From NCBI GenBank assembly GCA_003427395.1, contig BFEA01000064.1:3629104-3669382 (forward strand): a stretch of 40,279 nucleotides of DNA, in the 5' to 3' direction. The notes beneath the pieces are model-generated. The model did no database searches and was not told where the DNA came from. It saw only the letters and a program-made list of their open reading frames with translations. Both the position numbers and the translations under genes were made by a program. Shown piece by piece: positions 30,880 through 40,279 of the stretch; the stretch's first letter is position 1; the number at the start of each line of letters is the position of its first letter. The DNA is from Chara braunii. Its lineage: Eukaryota; Streptophyta; Charophyceae; Charales; Characeae.

Positions 30880-31962
30880 CTTCGGCTTCCAATGTGAGGC
30901 CCTTCATAGGAATGACCCTGATAACTTCCAGTCCGCTGATCCATGCATGGTCGCTAGGATTCTTCCCACCCAGTCTTATCTCCAATTCGAGCTTCGTATC
31001 CACCCTAGGGATTGGGCGCAGGACCATCTCTCGCACATTCACAGTGCGGCTGATTTGCTGTGTCGAAGACCGGAATGTGGAGATAAGGAGGAGTTGCGAC
31101 TGTACAGGCACCCCCTGGTCAGGCATAGGTGCCACGTACAGCGCCAGGAAGTAACGCTCCGCCTGGTCCAGGTTCACACTGTAGTCAATGTAAGTGCGAG
31201 GGGCCGAGATTCGCGCAGTCGCCCAAACATCAGGGGGAACCCAAGGATACTGGGTATCTATGAGAGTATCGTTTGTTTGCACCGCAAAAGATTGCGGGGA
31301 TGTCAAAGAGACAGTCGAGTTCTCCACGGGTGCTCCACTATCCCCCTCCCAAAGATGCCCTTCTGAGTCCCGAATCCATTGCCCTCCACAGTTTTGCCGA
31401 CACCATGTCATCAGCATGACATCCTTCCCCATCATCTGGTTTTGGAGCACCGACGCACCATCTGCAAGCTCCCAGATATAGATCACGCTGACTCGCGGCA
31501 GGACAATCCCCGCTGGCTCGGCAGGGCCGAGGGCGATGGACAGATTTGTGGAGTCACAGAAGAAAACATATTCCGACACGTACAACTTTAAATTCCCGTC
31601 AAACATCCCGAGGTCGAAAACTGTCAGGTTAAAGCCCGGTGCACCCAGCCAGCGTGGAATGGATTCTCCTTCATGCCCTTGAATCGAGACTTGAACTATC
31701 TTCTCTTGCGCCATCGTCTCGTTCTTTCGGAACAGGAAAAGAAGCTGAACCCGGTAGTACGCACTTGCGTTCACTGTGACATGGTACTGTCCTCCTCTAT
31801 TTCCAAACTGACGATAACTCGCCAGAGGGTTCGAGCTGTTTATTTCCGGAAAACCTTGAGACGTACTGTCACCACTGATGATGAGAGGTGCATCGTCCTC
31901 CCATGGACCAAGGGAGTCGTTTGTCGGTAGTCCACCGCAATTGATACGAATGTGTGAACGCC
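30880..31962 (-). CDS. Exon encoding malectin-like domains (receptor-kinase-type ectodomain), partial gene
   Basis: The minus strand is open for about 360 codons. It starts after a good splice acceptor (TTTGTCTTGCAG, AG at 31964-31963) and ends at a good donor (GAAG|GTATGC, exon end 30880). The protein begins HIRINCGGLPTND with PWEDDAPLI, the usual N-terminal signature of malectin-like ectodomains (known from CrRLK1L and related LRR receptor kinases), which bind cell-wall carbohydrate or peptide ligands outside the cell. Length and a second Trp-rich, Cys-containing segment (WCRQNCGGQWIRD) suggest two tandem modules. Potential N-glycosylation sites (NSS, NAS, NLS, NST, NDT) fit secretion. The signal-peptide exon, transmembrane and kinase exons are not seen. 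The clean frame argues for a functional gene. Confidence 0.75.
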
Positions 31963-32390
31963 CTGCAAGACAAAACCCATCACACCATCGATCTGTTGGC
32001 GTCAAACAACAATAAAGTCTCATACTATATCACTAATAGGGGAAAGCATGGGAATTATGGGGAAAGAATAAGAATCGCTCCTTTCAACCATGAACCCACC
32101 ACCCTCGTACTATGGGTCCATAGCAATCAGAAAAAGTTGGAGGTCGGAAGTTCTTGGTAATGAGTCTGTATACCCCTCCCCGCCCCTCCCCTTCCCGAAC
32201 CCTGTTCACTCTTTTTTTTCAACAAGGGGAATCTATTGTGATATCACTCTGGGCACCCCCACATGCCCTGCAAGACAAGCTCCATCACACCCATCTATCC
32301 GCATCAACAGCAAACAAGATGCAATACTATTAGGGAGCCGCACGGGAACAGGGAAACTCCAGCTCTTTGTCCTTTCAGCGACAAACCCCA
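31957..32390 (-). repeat. Diverged tandem duplication around the malectin exon's 5' edge
   Basis: Sequence 31957-32100 and sequence 32263-32390 align imperfectly, including the acceptor-like TCTTGCAGGGC and upstream motifs. Read on the minus strand in one frame both give C-D-G-x-C-L-A-G. The upstream copy opens a frame (32511-32233) with WSFPVPVRLPNSIASCLLLM. It may be a duplicated exon or an upstream alternative exon. Confidence 0.5.
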
Positions 32391-32511
32391 CCATGATGTC
32401 ATTTTGTGCACCCGTGACTCTCATTGAGATTCCCGGACCCCATTCATGGTTCTGAGCAACAGCTGATGCCGTGTTCAAATGGGGTTTTGCAGGCGGCGGT
32501 CTTCTGTCCAA

Positions 32512-33604
32512 GCAGTGAGGGGTCGAGTAAGCAAGCGTTTACCCGTATGACCACAGCAAGGCAGGGCGCATTCCACGGATTGTTTTGACACCCTCACAGA
32601 GGGCATGCTCACACTGCTACTTCTGGGACTGTATCCAACTGCTTTACTGGCTACAGAGCAGTTTCAACTTTTTTTTATTTTTCTTCTCTCGTGGATCTGA
32701 CTGCCCCACTGGGCATACTCACGCACGTACTTCTGCGAATGTATTCAACGCTATCGTGTCCAAAGCATTCTTTCTTTTTTCTTTTCTTTCGTTCTTTTTT
32801 GGATGCAACTGCCACGATGAATTCAGTTTCTTTTTTTTTTTCCTTTTTTCTTTACGAAAAAGCCCGTGTAAGCCCTCCATCCCCCTGGTGGTAAGAGAAC
32901 CGTCTGAATTGCGGGCTTATCTGTTGGGCTGCTCCATCTATTGGTGGGGAGTGGCACCTGCTGAAAACCGGGTTCAGCCTCCCATTGGTATATCATGAAT
33001 CATGGGGATTGTTGTCTGTTGCTTCTGGGGCTAAAGTCATTTCTCTTGTCTGCCCAGGGCTCTGATAGCCCCATGGAGCTGCAAGTAACACCCAACCCAT
33101 CTAGGAGCACGCTGATCTATTAGCCCAGCCCTGTTCAGCAGCCCCCCTGTTCGTTGTTGCCCTGTCCATCCCTTGATGCCCTTTAAGCTCTAAGCCCTCA
33201 CTAAACCTTTGCGTGACATTCGTAATCTTTGGAGCCTGAAGATCTGCCATGGGTGGAATGTGATGCAAAGCAATGCAATGCAATGCAGAGCGATAGAAGC
33301 CGGATCAGTAAGGAGAGATTATGCCCGTGCAACTGCCTGACCGGGTAAGCAGATTAGACCATTGTGAGACGGGGGGCTGACTGTGTCGCCATTTCCAGCA
33401 TCCTCCCTGTCCCGTACTCTGTTTCCTTGCCTACTTCCCTTCGGAACCCCGCTGCTGCTTTTATTGGTCCCATTTACAGCGATCTACCCCTTGGCTATGT
33501 TGTTCTGAGTTCGTGTGGTCAGCACGGGTCTCCCAGCCCCTGTACTGGGCGGGAGCCGTACTCACCACCGTTGCTGCTCGGCGCAGGGTGGCCATATTGT
33601 CATC
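32512..33604. other. Intergenic, T-rich, with a diverged repeat unit
   Basis: Poly(T)-rich blocks lie near 32671-32690, 32768-32800 and 32826-32850. Two partial units of the form ACTxCTTCTGxGAxTGTATxCAA (32610-32640 and 32725-32755) resemble the repeats at the right end of the window. A short (AATGC)n-like run lies at 33270-33286. No gene is recognised. Confidence 0.45.
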
Positions 33605-33868
33605 GATCAGATACTGAGAAGCTGCTGTGACATTGTCATCTGTCGTCGCTGGAAGTAGCTGATGTGCATACGATGTGAGTCGGCCGGCTGCTCAGTGGGG
33701 AGAGTCGGGGATCTGGGGAGGGGGGGGGCAGACGGAGATCAGATACTGAGAAGATGCTGTGACATTGTCGTCTGTCGTCGCTGGAAGTTGCTGATGTGCA
33801 TACGATGTGAGTCGGCCGGCCGCCCGGTGGGGAGAGTCGGGGATCCGGGAGGGGGGGGGCAGACGGAG
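33605..33868. repeat. Tandem duplication of a 132-bp unit
   Basis: Unit 1 (33605-33736) and unit 2 (33737-33868) both begin GATCAGATACTGAGAAG and both end in a G-run followed by CAGACGGA. They differ at about ten positions. The array leads into the G-rich block. Confidence 0.9.
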
Positions 33869-34043
33869 GTGGGGAGCAGGGCAGACAGGGAGGGAAGGGC
33901 CGAGAGCGTGAGGGGAGGAAGTTTTGTCGGCAGGGGAGGCAGAGGGGACGGAGGAGGGGGGCGACGGAATGCGGGGTGGGGAGGTCGTCGGAAGGGAAGG
34001 GGGCGGAGAGGGTGGGGGGGGAGGGTGGTCGATTGGGGGGGGG

Positions 34044-34044
<1 letters not shown>

Positions 34045-34096
<52 letters not shown>
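34045..34096 (+). repeat. 52-nt poly(G) tract in a G-rich block
   Basis: Fifty-two consecutive G follow nine G and one C (34035-34044). The wider block 33840-34190 is strongly G-rich on the plus strand. Long frames on either strand here encode only Gly- or Pro-rich low-complexity sequence and are not genes. The length of the run may be unreliable in the assembly. Confidence 0.9.
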
Positions 34097-34097
<1 letters not shown>

Positions 34098-34369
34098 GGC
34101 AAGCGGGAGGGGGGGAGGGGGCGAGGGAAAAGGTGTGGGTGGGAAGGGCGGAAGAGGGGAGGTCCATGGCAGGGGGGAGGCGGAAGGGCCAGGGCCCAGA
34201 GGGGCAGGATCAACCGTGCGGGATCTGATCCCATCCCCAGGCACTCAGGCTCCCTTCTGCCAATGTGCCTGTAGTCCGACCTGGCAGTGGCGTAGGGAAG
34301 CATTCTGCCGATCTATAAATCCAGCGGTGGTCCTGTGCCATCCAGTTTTTCCACAGTATCTTTCCGTTA

Positions 34370-34866
34370 TCCTACACCTCGGCCAGTTTATGGTGTGGGT
34401 CGATCCAATTTTCCACGAAAGTCTGTAGTATTTTCTGCCTGGCCTCTTGGGCAGGGATCGTTGCCATAATCTCTGCCAGTTTTTTGCTGGCTTTCAGCAT
34501 GTTAGCCCGGATGACCTCTGCTAGTTCGGATTTGGCTCGGTTGAAGCCAAAGGCAGCGTCTTACCTTTCAGCTGAGCACCTTATTCTCCATATTACCATG
34601 AGGAGGGAAAGCCTCATGTGTTTGAAGAGGTTGCCTTGAAAAAGTGACCACCCTATCGGATAATCCGCGCGTTTGCCCAGGAGAATAAGAGCAATGTTCC
34701 ACTGGAAAGTTGATTCTGTTATGTCATGCCACAATGCATCCCACCATTGCCACACCTGCACCGCCATCGGACATGCTAGCAGGCAAGGTTCCAAGTCAGC
34801 GCGTCTGCGTAGGACCACAATTGAGAATACCAGAAACGAAAATACAATCGGGCCCAAGCTCGCCAA
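34370..34866 (-). pseudogene. 3' remnant of a LINE (RT zinc-binding-like C-terminus)
   Basis: The minus-strand reading contains LEPCLLACPMAVQVWQWW followed by a hydrophobic/aromatic stretch (LSLLMVIWRIRCSAER). This is the layout of the zf-RVT region at the end of plant LINE ORF2 proteins, where H/C-LL-xCPxAxxVWxxW is typical. After a stop, an open stretch continues (AFGFNRAKSELAEVIRANML, then ARQKILQTFVENW) to about 34370, with a stop in KLAEV. The RT core and endonuclease are not in the window. I assign the family from motif layout only. Confidence 0.5.
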
Positions 34867-34918
34867 AACTCGGTGCGCAGTGAAAATTCAGATTCGGCAA
34901 AAACAGGCTCAGAAGTAG

Positions 34919-35394
34919 TGGTGGTTCCCCAGAGTTCTAGTTTTTCATCTAGTCAAAGATCAAACGGTATTCACCGGTTCGCAGTAGCGAATGCAGATCC
35001 CAGGGCTCGATCCCTAGACTTCACCCTACCTGTGTACATCACCTGTGTCGCCCCCGAGAATTGAAACCGCGACCCGTGTATTCGTAATAGTTGGTAGCCT
35101 GTTGTAGGGTCCGTAGGTTATAGGGGCTTGATCTGTAGACCTGTCGAATAGTGGTCTTTGGGAGTTGTAGAAGTCGTAGTTGTAGGACCTCCGAAAGGTC
35201 AAGGTCGTAGCTGCTACAGTCCTGAAAGGTCAAGGTCCTAGCTGCTACAGTATTCGAAAGGCCAGGACTGAAACTTCCGAAAGGTCCTGGAACTTGTCTT
35301 TCGAAGCTGCTCACGTTTAGGCTGAGGCAAGTGAGCAAGTGGTGGAGTCAGCAGTCCCAGTCCCAGTCAGTCCTAGTCCAGTCAAGCAAGTACC
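34919..35394. repeat. Non-coding stretch with a 30-bp tandem duplication
   Basis: Units 35191-35220 and 35221-35251 share GAAAGGTCAAGGTC followed by TAGCTGCTACAGT. Further GAAAGG motifs follow at 35263 and 35279. A CCCAGTC/CAGTCC-rich run precedes the next repeat. No gene is seen. Confidence 0.75.
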
Positions 35395-35639
35395 GTTGTC
35401 GGGGCAAATACCCTGACAAGGGTATTTGCCGGTTTTTTTTAACGTGATGTTGTCCGACTCTTTCGTTGGATTGAAGAGCCTGATGAGACTGACGTTGCCA
35501 AAAGCTTATTCAAACCTGACCTATGACTGAGAGACTAAACATTTTTGAACTTTAGTCCGGACCCGTGTGGCGTCCGGGAGTAACGGATATAAATGGCAAT
35601 GCTTCGCTTTTGTCCAAGCTGCAGGAACGTGCGAAAATG
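35395..35639 (+). repeat. Dispersed repeat, copy 1 (palindrome plus ORF start)
   Basis: It starts GTTGTCGGGGCAAATACCC and ends GTGCGAAAATG. It carries a perfect 12-bp palindrome, GGCAAATACCCT (35403-35414) with AGGGTATTTGCC (35419-35430), 4-base spacer. An ATG near 35525 opens the same frame as the small ORF in copy 2 but has TAG where copy 2 has CAG (codon 11). Confidence 0.85.
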
Positions 35640-38574
35640 GGAACTACTTACAGTGGACATATTCTCTTTCGCTAGGAAGCATCTGGGGCAGGGGTTCGTT
35701 GCTTCGGGAACCGGCCCTGTTATCGACCCAGAGTCGACCGTTCTACGGGGGGGCTGCTTGCCGATTCGGTGGAGACGGGCCGACTTCTCAGATCCGAGTT
35801 TTGTGCTCGGGCGAGGAGGAGTACCCCATACCACTTCCTAGAGGATGAGATATGCAACACTTCAAGCAATGCACCTNATCAAGAATCATTTGCAAGGCAG
35901 TTAGTTATCCAAGAANATTTAGGAATGTANGGAGATGGATGTGTGNGTGTCTANTCTNAGGTCAGCAGTGNGGTGAANTGAATGACTTTGGCAACGCGTT
36001 TCATTAAGTCAAAACTAAGGCAGTTGATTATCTTGTCGGCTGCATCAATGCTACTGTCGGTAACCAACTTCTTGTTGGCGGTTATGATTGTTTTGTGTCG
36101 TTCGACCTGAGATGGTCAGATTGTTTTTGATCTTGTGTTGTTGAATGTACCTAATGATGGTTTCAAATTCTTTTAGTTGTCATTTCAGACTGAATATTTA
36201 TTTCTATCGACTACGGTGGAATGCGTTTGATGTAATTATGTATGGTTNTTATAATTTTCTTTGGACTATNTGTCTAAGGGACTAGGCTTAAAGTTGGGTT
36301 TCACGCTTGGTTGAGACCGTCCNAGTCAACTGACGTTTGCTCCATACCTAGGAGATCAGCGCCCTAGGAATGGACAACGTTCGGGTTCGCTTGGCGTTAA
36401 CCAAGCGTGTCTATACTATAGCGAACGAGCAAACGCCCTCGGCTGATCTACCTCTGCGATTGCATGTAAAAACTTTCGCACGTGGGTCAGTAGCTCAGTA
36501 GGGATACGCCCCTAAGGGTGGTAACAGCCCCTTAGGGAAGGGAAGCTTATGCCCCGCGGGAACCTATCCTGTCGTAGGGGATCGTGGGATGTACAGCTGG
36601 CGCACCCGGCTAGAGCGGCGACGGGACGACGCGACCACGACCGTCTCGGCGGCACGCGGGGTTGTGAAATGTCGTTCCCAAGTTGTCTCTGTTTTTGTTT
36701 TCGTTTGACTCCTGCGTGACATGGCCAGGAGGGCTCTCGCCTTCGCCAAAAACGTGGGAGCCGATATGCTCGACAAGTGGCGTCGTTACCGAGGAAAACA
36801 ACAAACTACGGTTGTCCCTAGCGGAACGACACTCAGGTATTTTATTTTGTAATGGATCAATTGATCTTGTTCCGAATCTTAAAATTTAATTATTATATCA
36901 TCATTGATTGATTTCTTATCTCTATGGATTATATGTTGATTTTATTCTGAAAATTATTCTGGTTATTTTTTAACGATCCAGTTGAGTTTAAATTCTTAAT
37001 ATCTTGATATTAATTGAGTCGTATTCTGTTATTGTTTTGATATTCATTGACGTTATCTATAAATTTCGAGTTATTGTGTTGAGGGTTACTATTTTCATGT
37101 GTCATATTTTGATTATATATTTTATCGTGAATTTGGAAGTATTATTTTAATTATAATTTTTGCGTAAATTGTTATTGGTTTGAATAATTTTGAAAATTTG
37201 TCAACCAAACATTGACTGTCATTTGGGATTTTTTTTTTATATTTATTTAGTCATGCATTAGATATTGGAATGGTGTATATTTGATCGATCAGTTTATCCG
37301 GACTCCCATTCATTTCGAGATTATTCGTTTTAGTGATGCATTTCTATGATTGAAGGCATATGAACTTATTGTTGAAGATTATTTGGCTTGGATCATTATG
37401 AAATTTCATGTGAAAGCATTTGTTGTAAGTTGTATTGTTGTCGTTGAATATTTTTGAAGTAAGTTTTGAATGCGTTATCATGTCACAATAATCTTTTGAT
37501 GGATTTGTGAGCTCTGTAGGTGGTAGTGAGGCCCACGCCGGAGCTATGCTCCTGGTCCATAGTGGGATGTTGTCTTCCGGATCCTATGTGGCTTAAGGAA
37601 GGAAGACTACACTATCACGTAAAGGGAGGAAGGTGTTGAGATCTTGTTAGAATTTTGCTTGTAGGGTAGGCGACTATTGTTTGCCGCGAGGAGAGGAGTA
37701 GCTACCTAACCTCGTATCAAGCATGGTCACTGTACCTCTATGGTCGGGGTCTAACTAGCCTCAGTTATGTGAGGTGGGGCAGTTATACTCTAGATGCACG
37801 GGATTAATGGGGTCGAAAACACTGGAATGGTAGGGAATGTGATGAGGCTCGAATCTAAAGTGGGGCTTGATGTCGAGATGTTATCCTTATATGGATTACA
37901 CCACTCCGCGGCGCATTCACAAGGGGTTCAGAAGTAACGGGCATGATAACTTATGTGGAACGGAATCAGGATCATAACTTCGTCAGGGAACTTTAGACGA
38001 ATTATTTCTCTCATGAATAGTTGGTTCGGATTTTGTCTGGGGCGCCCATGAGGTTGTTTATTTTGAAAGACCCTTCAGGGGGTTAAACCTGACTTTTTTA
38101 GATAAATGGATGTGTCAACCAATTGGGGTTTTGAAGGCTAGCCGGAAGCTTTTCCGGTACCATTCGAAGAGACTAAATGTTTTGTTTTTAGTGGCCGCCA
38201 GTGGAATGATGCTGGGATCATTCTGAAAAAGTTCCTCTGAATTGAAGGCTTTCAGGGGCTAGACCTGGGTCCAAGTTTTGATAAGGCTTACGAGAGGCAA
38301 AATCTGGCATCATTCCATCCACATATGAGTTTATATTGATTGAAAACTTCTGGAGGAAAAATCCAGTTTTGTCGTATTAAGTGAAGTTTTTTTTAGGCTA
38401 AATCCAATTTTGTTATTGTGCTGTTATAAATTGTCGTAAAAAGTTCCGGCTTAATTCCGGACGATTGTTGGAATTGTTGTACTGTAATTGTTGCCTTCAC
38501 ATTGAAATTTTACAAGGATCCTGAATTCTTTTGATGGTGAACGACGGGGACGTCGTTCAATGGGGTCCGGAAAT
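35640..38574. other. Region between the two 245-bp repeats, no recognised gene
   Basis: 35640-36000 has a short open frame and scattered N. A perfect A-box match TAGCTCAGTAGG lies at 36491-36502, but the B box that should follow is poor (GGAACCTATCC), so a tRNA gene is not supported. 36840-37500 is strongly AT-rich and codon-free. 37500-38570 is mixed with no domain. If the flanking repeats are LTRs, this would be the non-coding core of a large derivative element; a primer-binding site was not found. Confidence 0.4.
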
Positions 38575-38820
38575 GTTGTCGGGGCAAATACCCTGACAAG
38601 GCTATTTGTCGAGGTTTTTTAACGTCGGATGTTGTCCGACTCTTTCGTTGGATTGAAGGACATGATGAAACTGACGTTGCCAAAAGCTTATTCAGACCTG
38701 ACCTATGACTGAGAGACTAAACATTTTTGAACTTCAGTCCGGACCCGTAAGGCGTCCGAGAGTAACGGATATGAATGGCAATGCTTCGCTTTTGTCGAAG
38801 TTGCAGGAACGTGCGAAAAT
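38575..38820 (+). repeat. Dispersed repeat, copy 2
   Basis: It aligns with 35395-35639 over its whole length, including the promoter-proximal palindrome (two mismatches in the right arm, at 38602 and 38609) and the start of the small ORF. In this copy the repeat is preceded by T, giving TGTTGTCGGGG, an LTR-like beginning. Confidence 0.85.
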
Positions 38821-38857
38821 GAAAACGCTGAAGTTGGACTTGTTCTACCTAAAATAA
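38705..38857 (+). CDS. 50-codon ORF beginning in the dispersed repeat
   Basis: ATG at 38705 opens MTERLNIFELQSGPVRRP and includes NASLLSKLQERAKM before TAA at 38855-38857. The first 39 codons lie in the repeat and are conserved in copy 1 except for a nonsense codon and a few substitutions. This suggests that the repeat once contained the start of a coding sequence, for example a retroelement first ORF. No family is recognised. Confidence 0.35.
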   Translation: MTERLNIFELQSGPVRRPRVTDMNGNASLLSKLQERAKMKTLKLDLFYLK

Positions 38858-39185
38858 TATCGCGCGACTGCTAAGCCGCTCGATTCAGGGCCTGAGTAGG
38901 CTAAAAAGAATGGACACGCTAGATAGAGAACGCGACGCGAAGAGAAGGGTTACCAATTTTCTTTTGGGTTGTGAGACTTAACTCTGCGCCGGGGCCCGAT
39001 GCCGGACGCGCAACTAACAGGGTGCCTTGCGGGCCGCCAAGGTGAGTTCCAGCCGGTTAGGTAGTCGGGCGCCGGCTTTAGCAGGGCGAGGCAGGGCTAA
39101 GCCTGCCTAGGCCCGAGATGACAAGCCTACTGGGCCACAACCCTTCAAATAGAAGGGCTGCAGGCATAGGTCCCGTGATAGGAGC
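38858..39185. other. Unassigned stretch with inverted CCTACTGGGC motifs
   Basis: No gene. CCTACTGGGC occurs near 39127 and again near 39252, in inverted orientation to the A box GCCCAGTAGG at 39188-39197. This suggests fragments of one tRNA-like repeat in both orientations. Confidence 0.4.
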
Positions 39186-39241
39186 TAGCCCAGTAGGTTA
39201 CAACACCAGACTACTACCCAACAGACATCGGGATCGAATCT
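39186..39241 (+). mobile_element. tRNA-derived SINE head (A and B boxes)
   Basis: TAGCCCAGTAGG at 39186-39197 matches the polymerase III A-box consensus at every defined position. GGATCGAATCT at 39231-39241 matches 9 of 11 B-box positions. The 33-base spacing equals that of the pair at 312-367. The T-stem does not pair, so it is a tRNA-like retroposon head rather than a tRNA gene. The 3' end and tail are not defined. Confidence 0.5.
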
Positions 39242-39301
39242 GAAATGCCACACCCTACTGGGCATAGCTCCTTTTGGGAGCAGCCACTGTCGCAACCAAA
39301 T

Positions 39302-39359
39302 GGCGCGATCGATCTCGACCGTTGATCTTAAAGATCGCACGACCGAGATCGGGCCGCGC
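39302..39359. repeat. Nested inverted repeat (possible cruciform)
   Basis: CGATCTCG (39310-39317) pairs with CGAGATCG (39344-39351). Inside it GATCTT (39324-39329) pairs with AAGATC (39331-39336), and outside GCGCG and CGCGC extend it. No gene uses it visibly. Confidence 0.6.
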
Positions 39360-39854
39360 GGATCGAGAATGGTCCCTTTCAAGGTTGACAAGCAGAAATC
39401 GAGAGAGGTCCACAATTTTATTTTTTTTGGATTCGAGCTCAGGTTTGTATCCCAACGTGTCGCGGGAGGCCCACGATTTGTGATGTAACCGTGGTCGATG
39501 CCAAGGGAAAAAAAAACAAAAGGATCTAAATAAAACTAACTACACGACAAAGCACTAGATGGCGCCCTTTAAAGTGACTGGGACGTTGACAGCCCCAGTG
39601 CACTTGATAGCGCCCGTTTTAATGAGCGACCATTTACACCACCAGTACCCTCGCCAGTGTTGGGAAATTACGTTGACCTTGCCAGTACCCGAAGTTTTCG
39701 CCCGAAGTTTTCGGGGGTCGGACATGCAATGATGTCGGGCAGGGTAGTCTAGGAGGTCGTGCTCACAATCTTGAATGCATCTTACAACAAAGACGGTCAC
39801 ATTTTGAAACTTGTTGTTTTCTTTTTTTTACTTCTCTTTTGTTTGTTATGTGTC
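39360..39854. other. Non-coding stretch without recognised features
   Basis: It contains short A- and T-runs and a duplicated CCCGAAGTTTTCG at about 39688-39714. Frames on both strands are short and have no known motif. Confidence 0.4.
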
Positions 39855-40279
39855 CCCTGCCAACGAGGCAGGGCGGAATCCGTGATTTGCTCTAGTTGTG
39901 TTTCCTCACTTGATTGTAACCCTGATGTATCCAGCCGTTTTCAAGGCCGAATCCGTGTTTCCGTTTTTCTTTTCTTGTTTTCTTTTTCTGAAATCTGACA
40001 ATCTGAGTCCGTGATCTGCTCGAGCTGTGTTCCCTCAGAGAATTGTAACCCTGATCACTCTGGCACTTACGGGAATGTATCTTGCCATTTTCACGGCGAA
40101 TCCGTGTTCCTGTCTTTTTTTTTTTTCTTCTGAGTTTCTGGAATCTGACAACCTGGCCACGGGGCTGAGATGCCCTCACTGAGGGCACACTCACATTAAC
40201 ACTTCCGAGAATGTATACAGCTGCAATCACGTCCAGAGCTTTGTTTCGTTTTCTTGTTTTGTGAGTTTTCACGGCCGCA
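39855..40279. repeat. Array of about 130-150-bp T-rich repeat units
   Basis: Units beginning near 39880, 40010 and 40155 share the order TCCGTGAT-TGCTC, GTGTT-CCTCA, GAATGTAT, and GCCGAATCCGTGTT followed by a T-rich run. The last unit is cut by the window end. Related half-units occur at 32590-32780 on the same strand. Confidence 0.6.

Noticed and set aside
32585-32998. 137-codon plus-strand frame with Phe runs
   Set aside because: Phe runs come from poly(T) blocks in a repeat-like region.
33636-34428. Long Pro-rich or Gly-rich frames around the poly(G) tract
   Set aside because: They are by-products of G-rich DNA lacking stop codons. Several frames on both strands are open at once and none has a domain.
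36491-36600. tRNA gene suggested by a perfect A box
   Set aside because: The B box matches poorly, and acceptor and T stems do not pair.
35395-38820. Firm call of an LTR pair for the 245-bp repeats
   Set aside because: No TG...CA ends in both copies, no target duplication, and no primer-binding site or polypurine tract were seen.

Overview
The window is a repeat-dominated nuclear segment from a streptophyte, either a land plant or a charophyte alga. Three things point there: a retroelement primer-binding site complementary to plant initiator-methionine tRNA (TGGTATCAGAGC), Ty3/gypsy chromovirus-like polyproteins, and an exon encoding a malectin-like receptor ectodomain. The repeat density, short indels and N-runs resemble large charophyte genomes such as Chara. 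That placement is inference, because nothing here is a species marker. There is no rRNA, CRISPR array or prokaryotic feature.

Layout. (1) 1-6.9 kb: Ty3/gypsy element A on the minus strand. Its gag is intact, its pol is broken by three frameshifts and two stops, and a U3 end with polypurine tract lies at its 3' side; no 5' LTR was found. (2) 6.9-14.25 kb: mostly non-coding sequence with SINE-like and simple repeats, an exact 50-bp tandem duplication, one small acidic ORF (minus strand) and a decayed plus-strand coiled-coil coding region. (3) 14.26-29.73 kb: element C (plus strand, about 1.29-kb LTRs). Element B, a relative of the same family, is inserted into C's integrase gene in the opposite orientation (minus). 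A later deletion fused C's reverse transcriptase to B's RNase H, giving a head-to-head structure. (4) 29.73-33.6 kb: the malectin-like exon (minus strand) with an upstream partial duplication. (5) 33.6-40.28 kb: tandem repeats, a 52-nt poly(G) tract, a LINE 3' remnant, a pair of about 245-bp repeats 3.2 kb apart that carry a palindrome and a small ORF start, an AT-rich block, and tRNA-like SINE heads.

How the parts work together. In all three Ty3/gypsy copies gag ends a few codons after the heptamer GGGAAAC, which is read in phase as G GGA AAC, and pol opens in the -1 frame exactly there. This looks like a conserved programmed -1 ribosomal frameshift that sets the Gag:Gag-Pol ratio. Just downstream of the primer-binding site, B and C share three hairpins, one with compensatory base changes, which are candidates for an RNA packaging or dimerisation signal. 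B's leader also carries a 260-bp MITE with an 8-bp target duplication. C's leader carries an unrelated insertion of about 416 bp. The elements are no longer autonomous, but B's gag and pol hold only a few nonsense codons.
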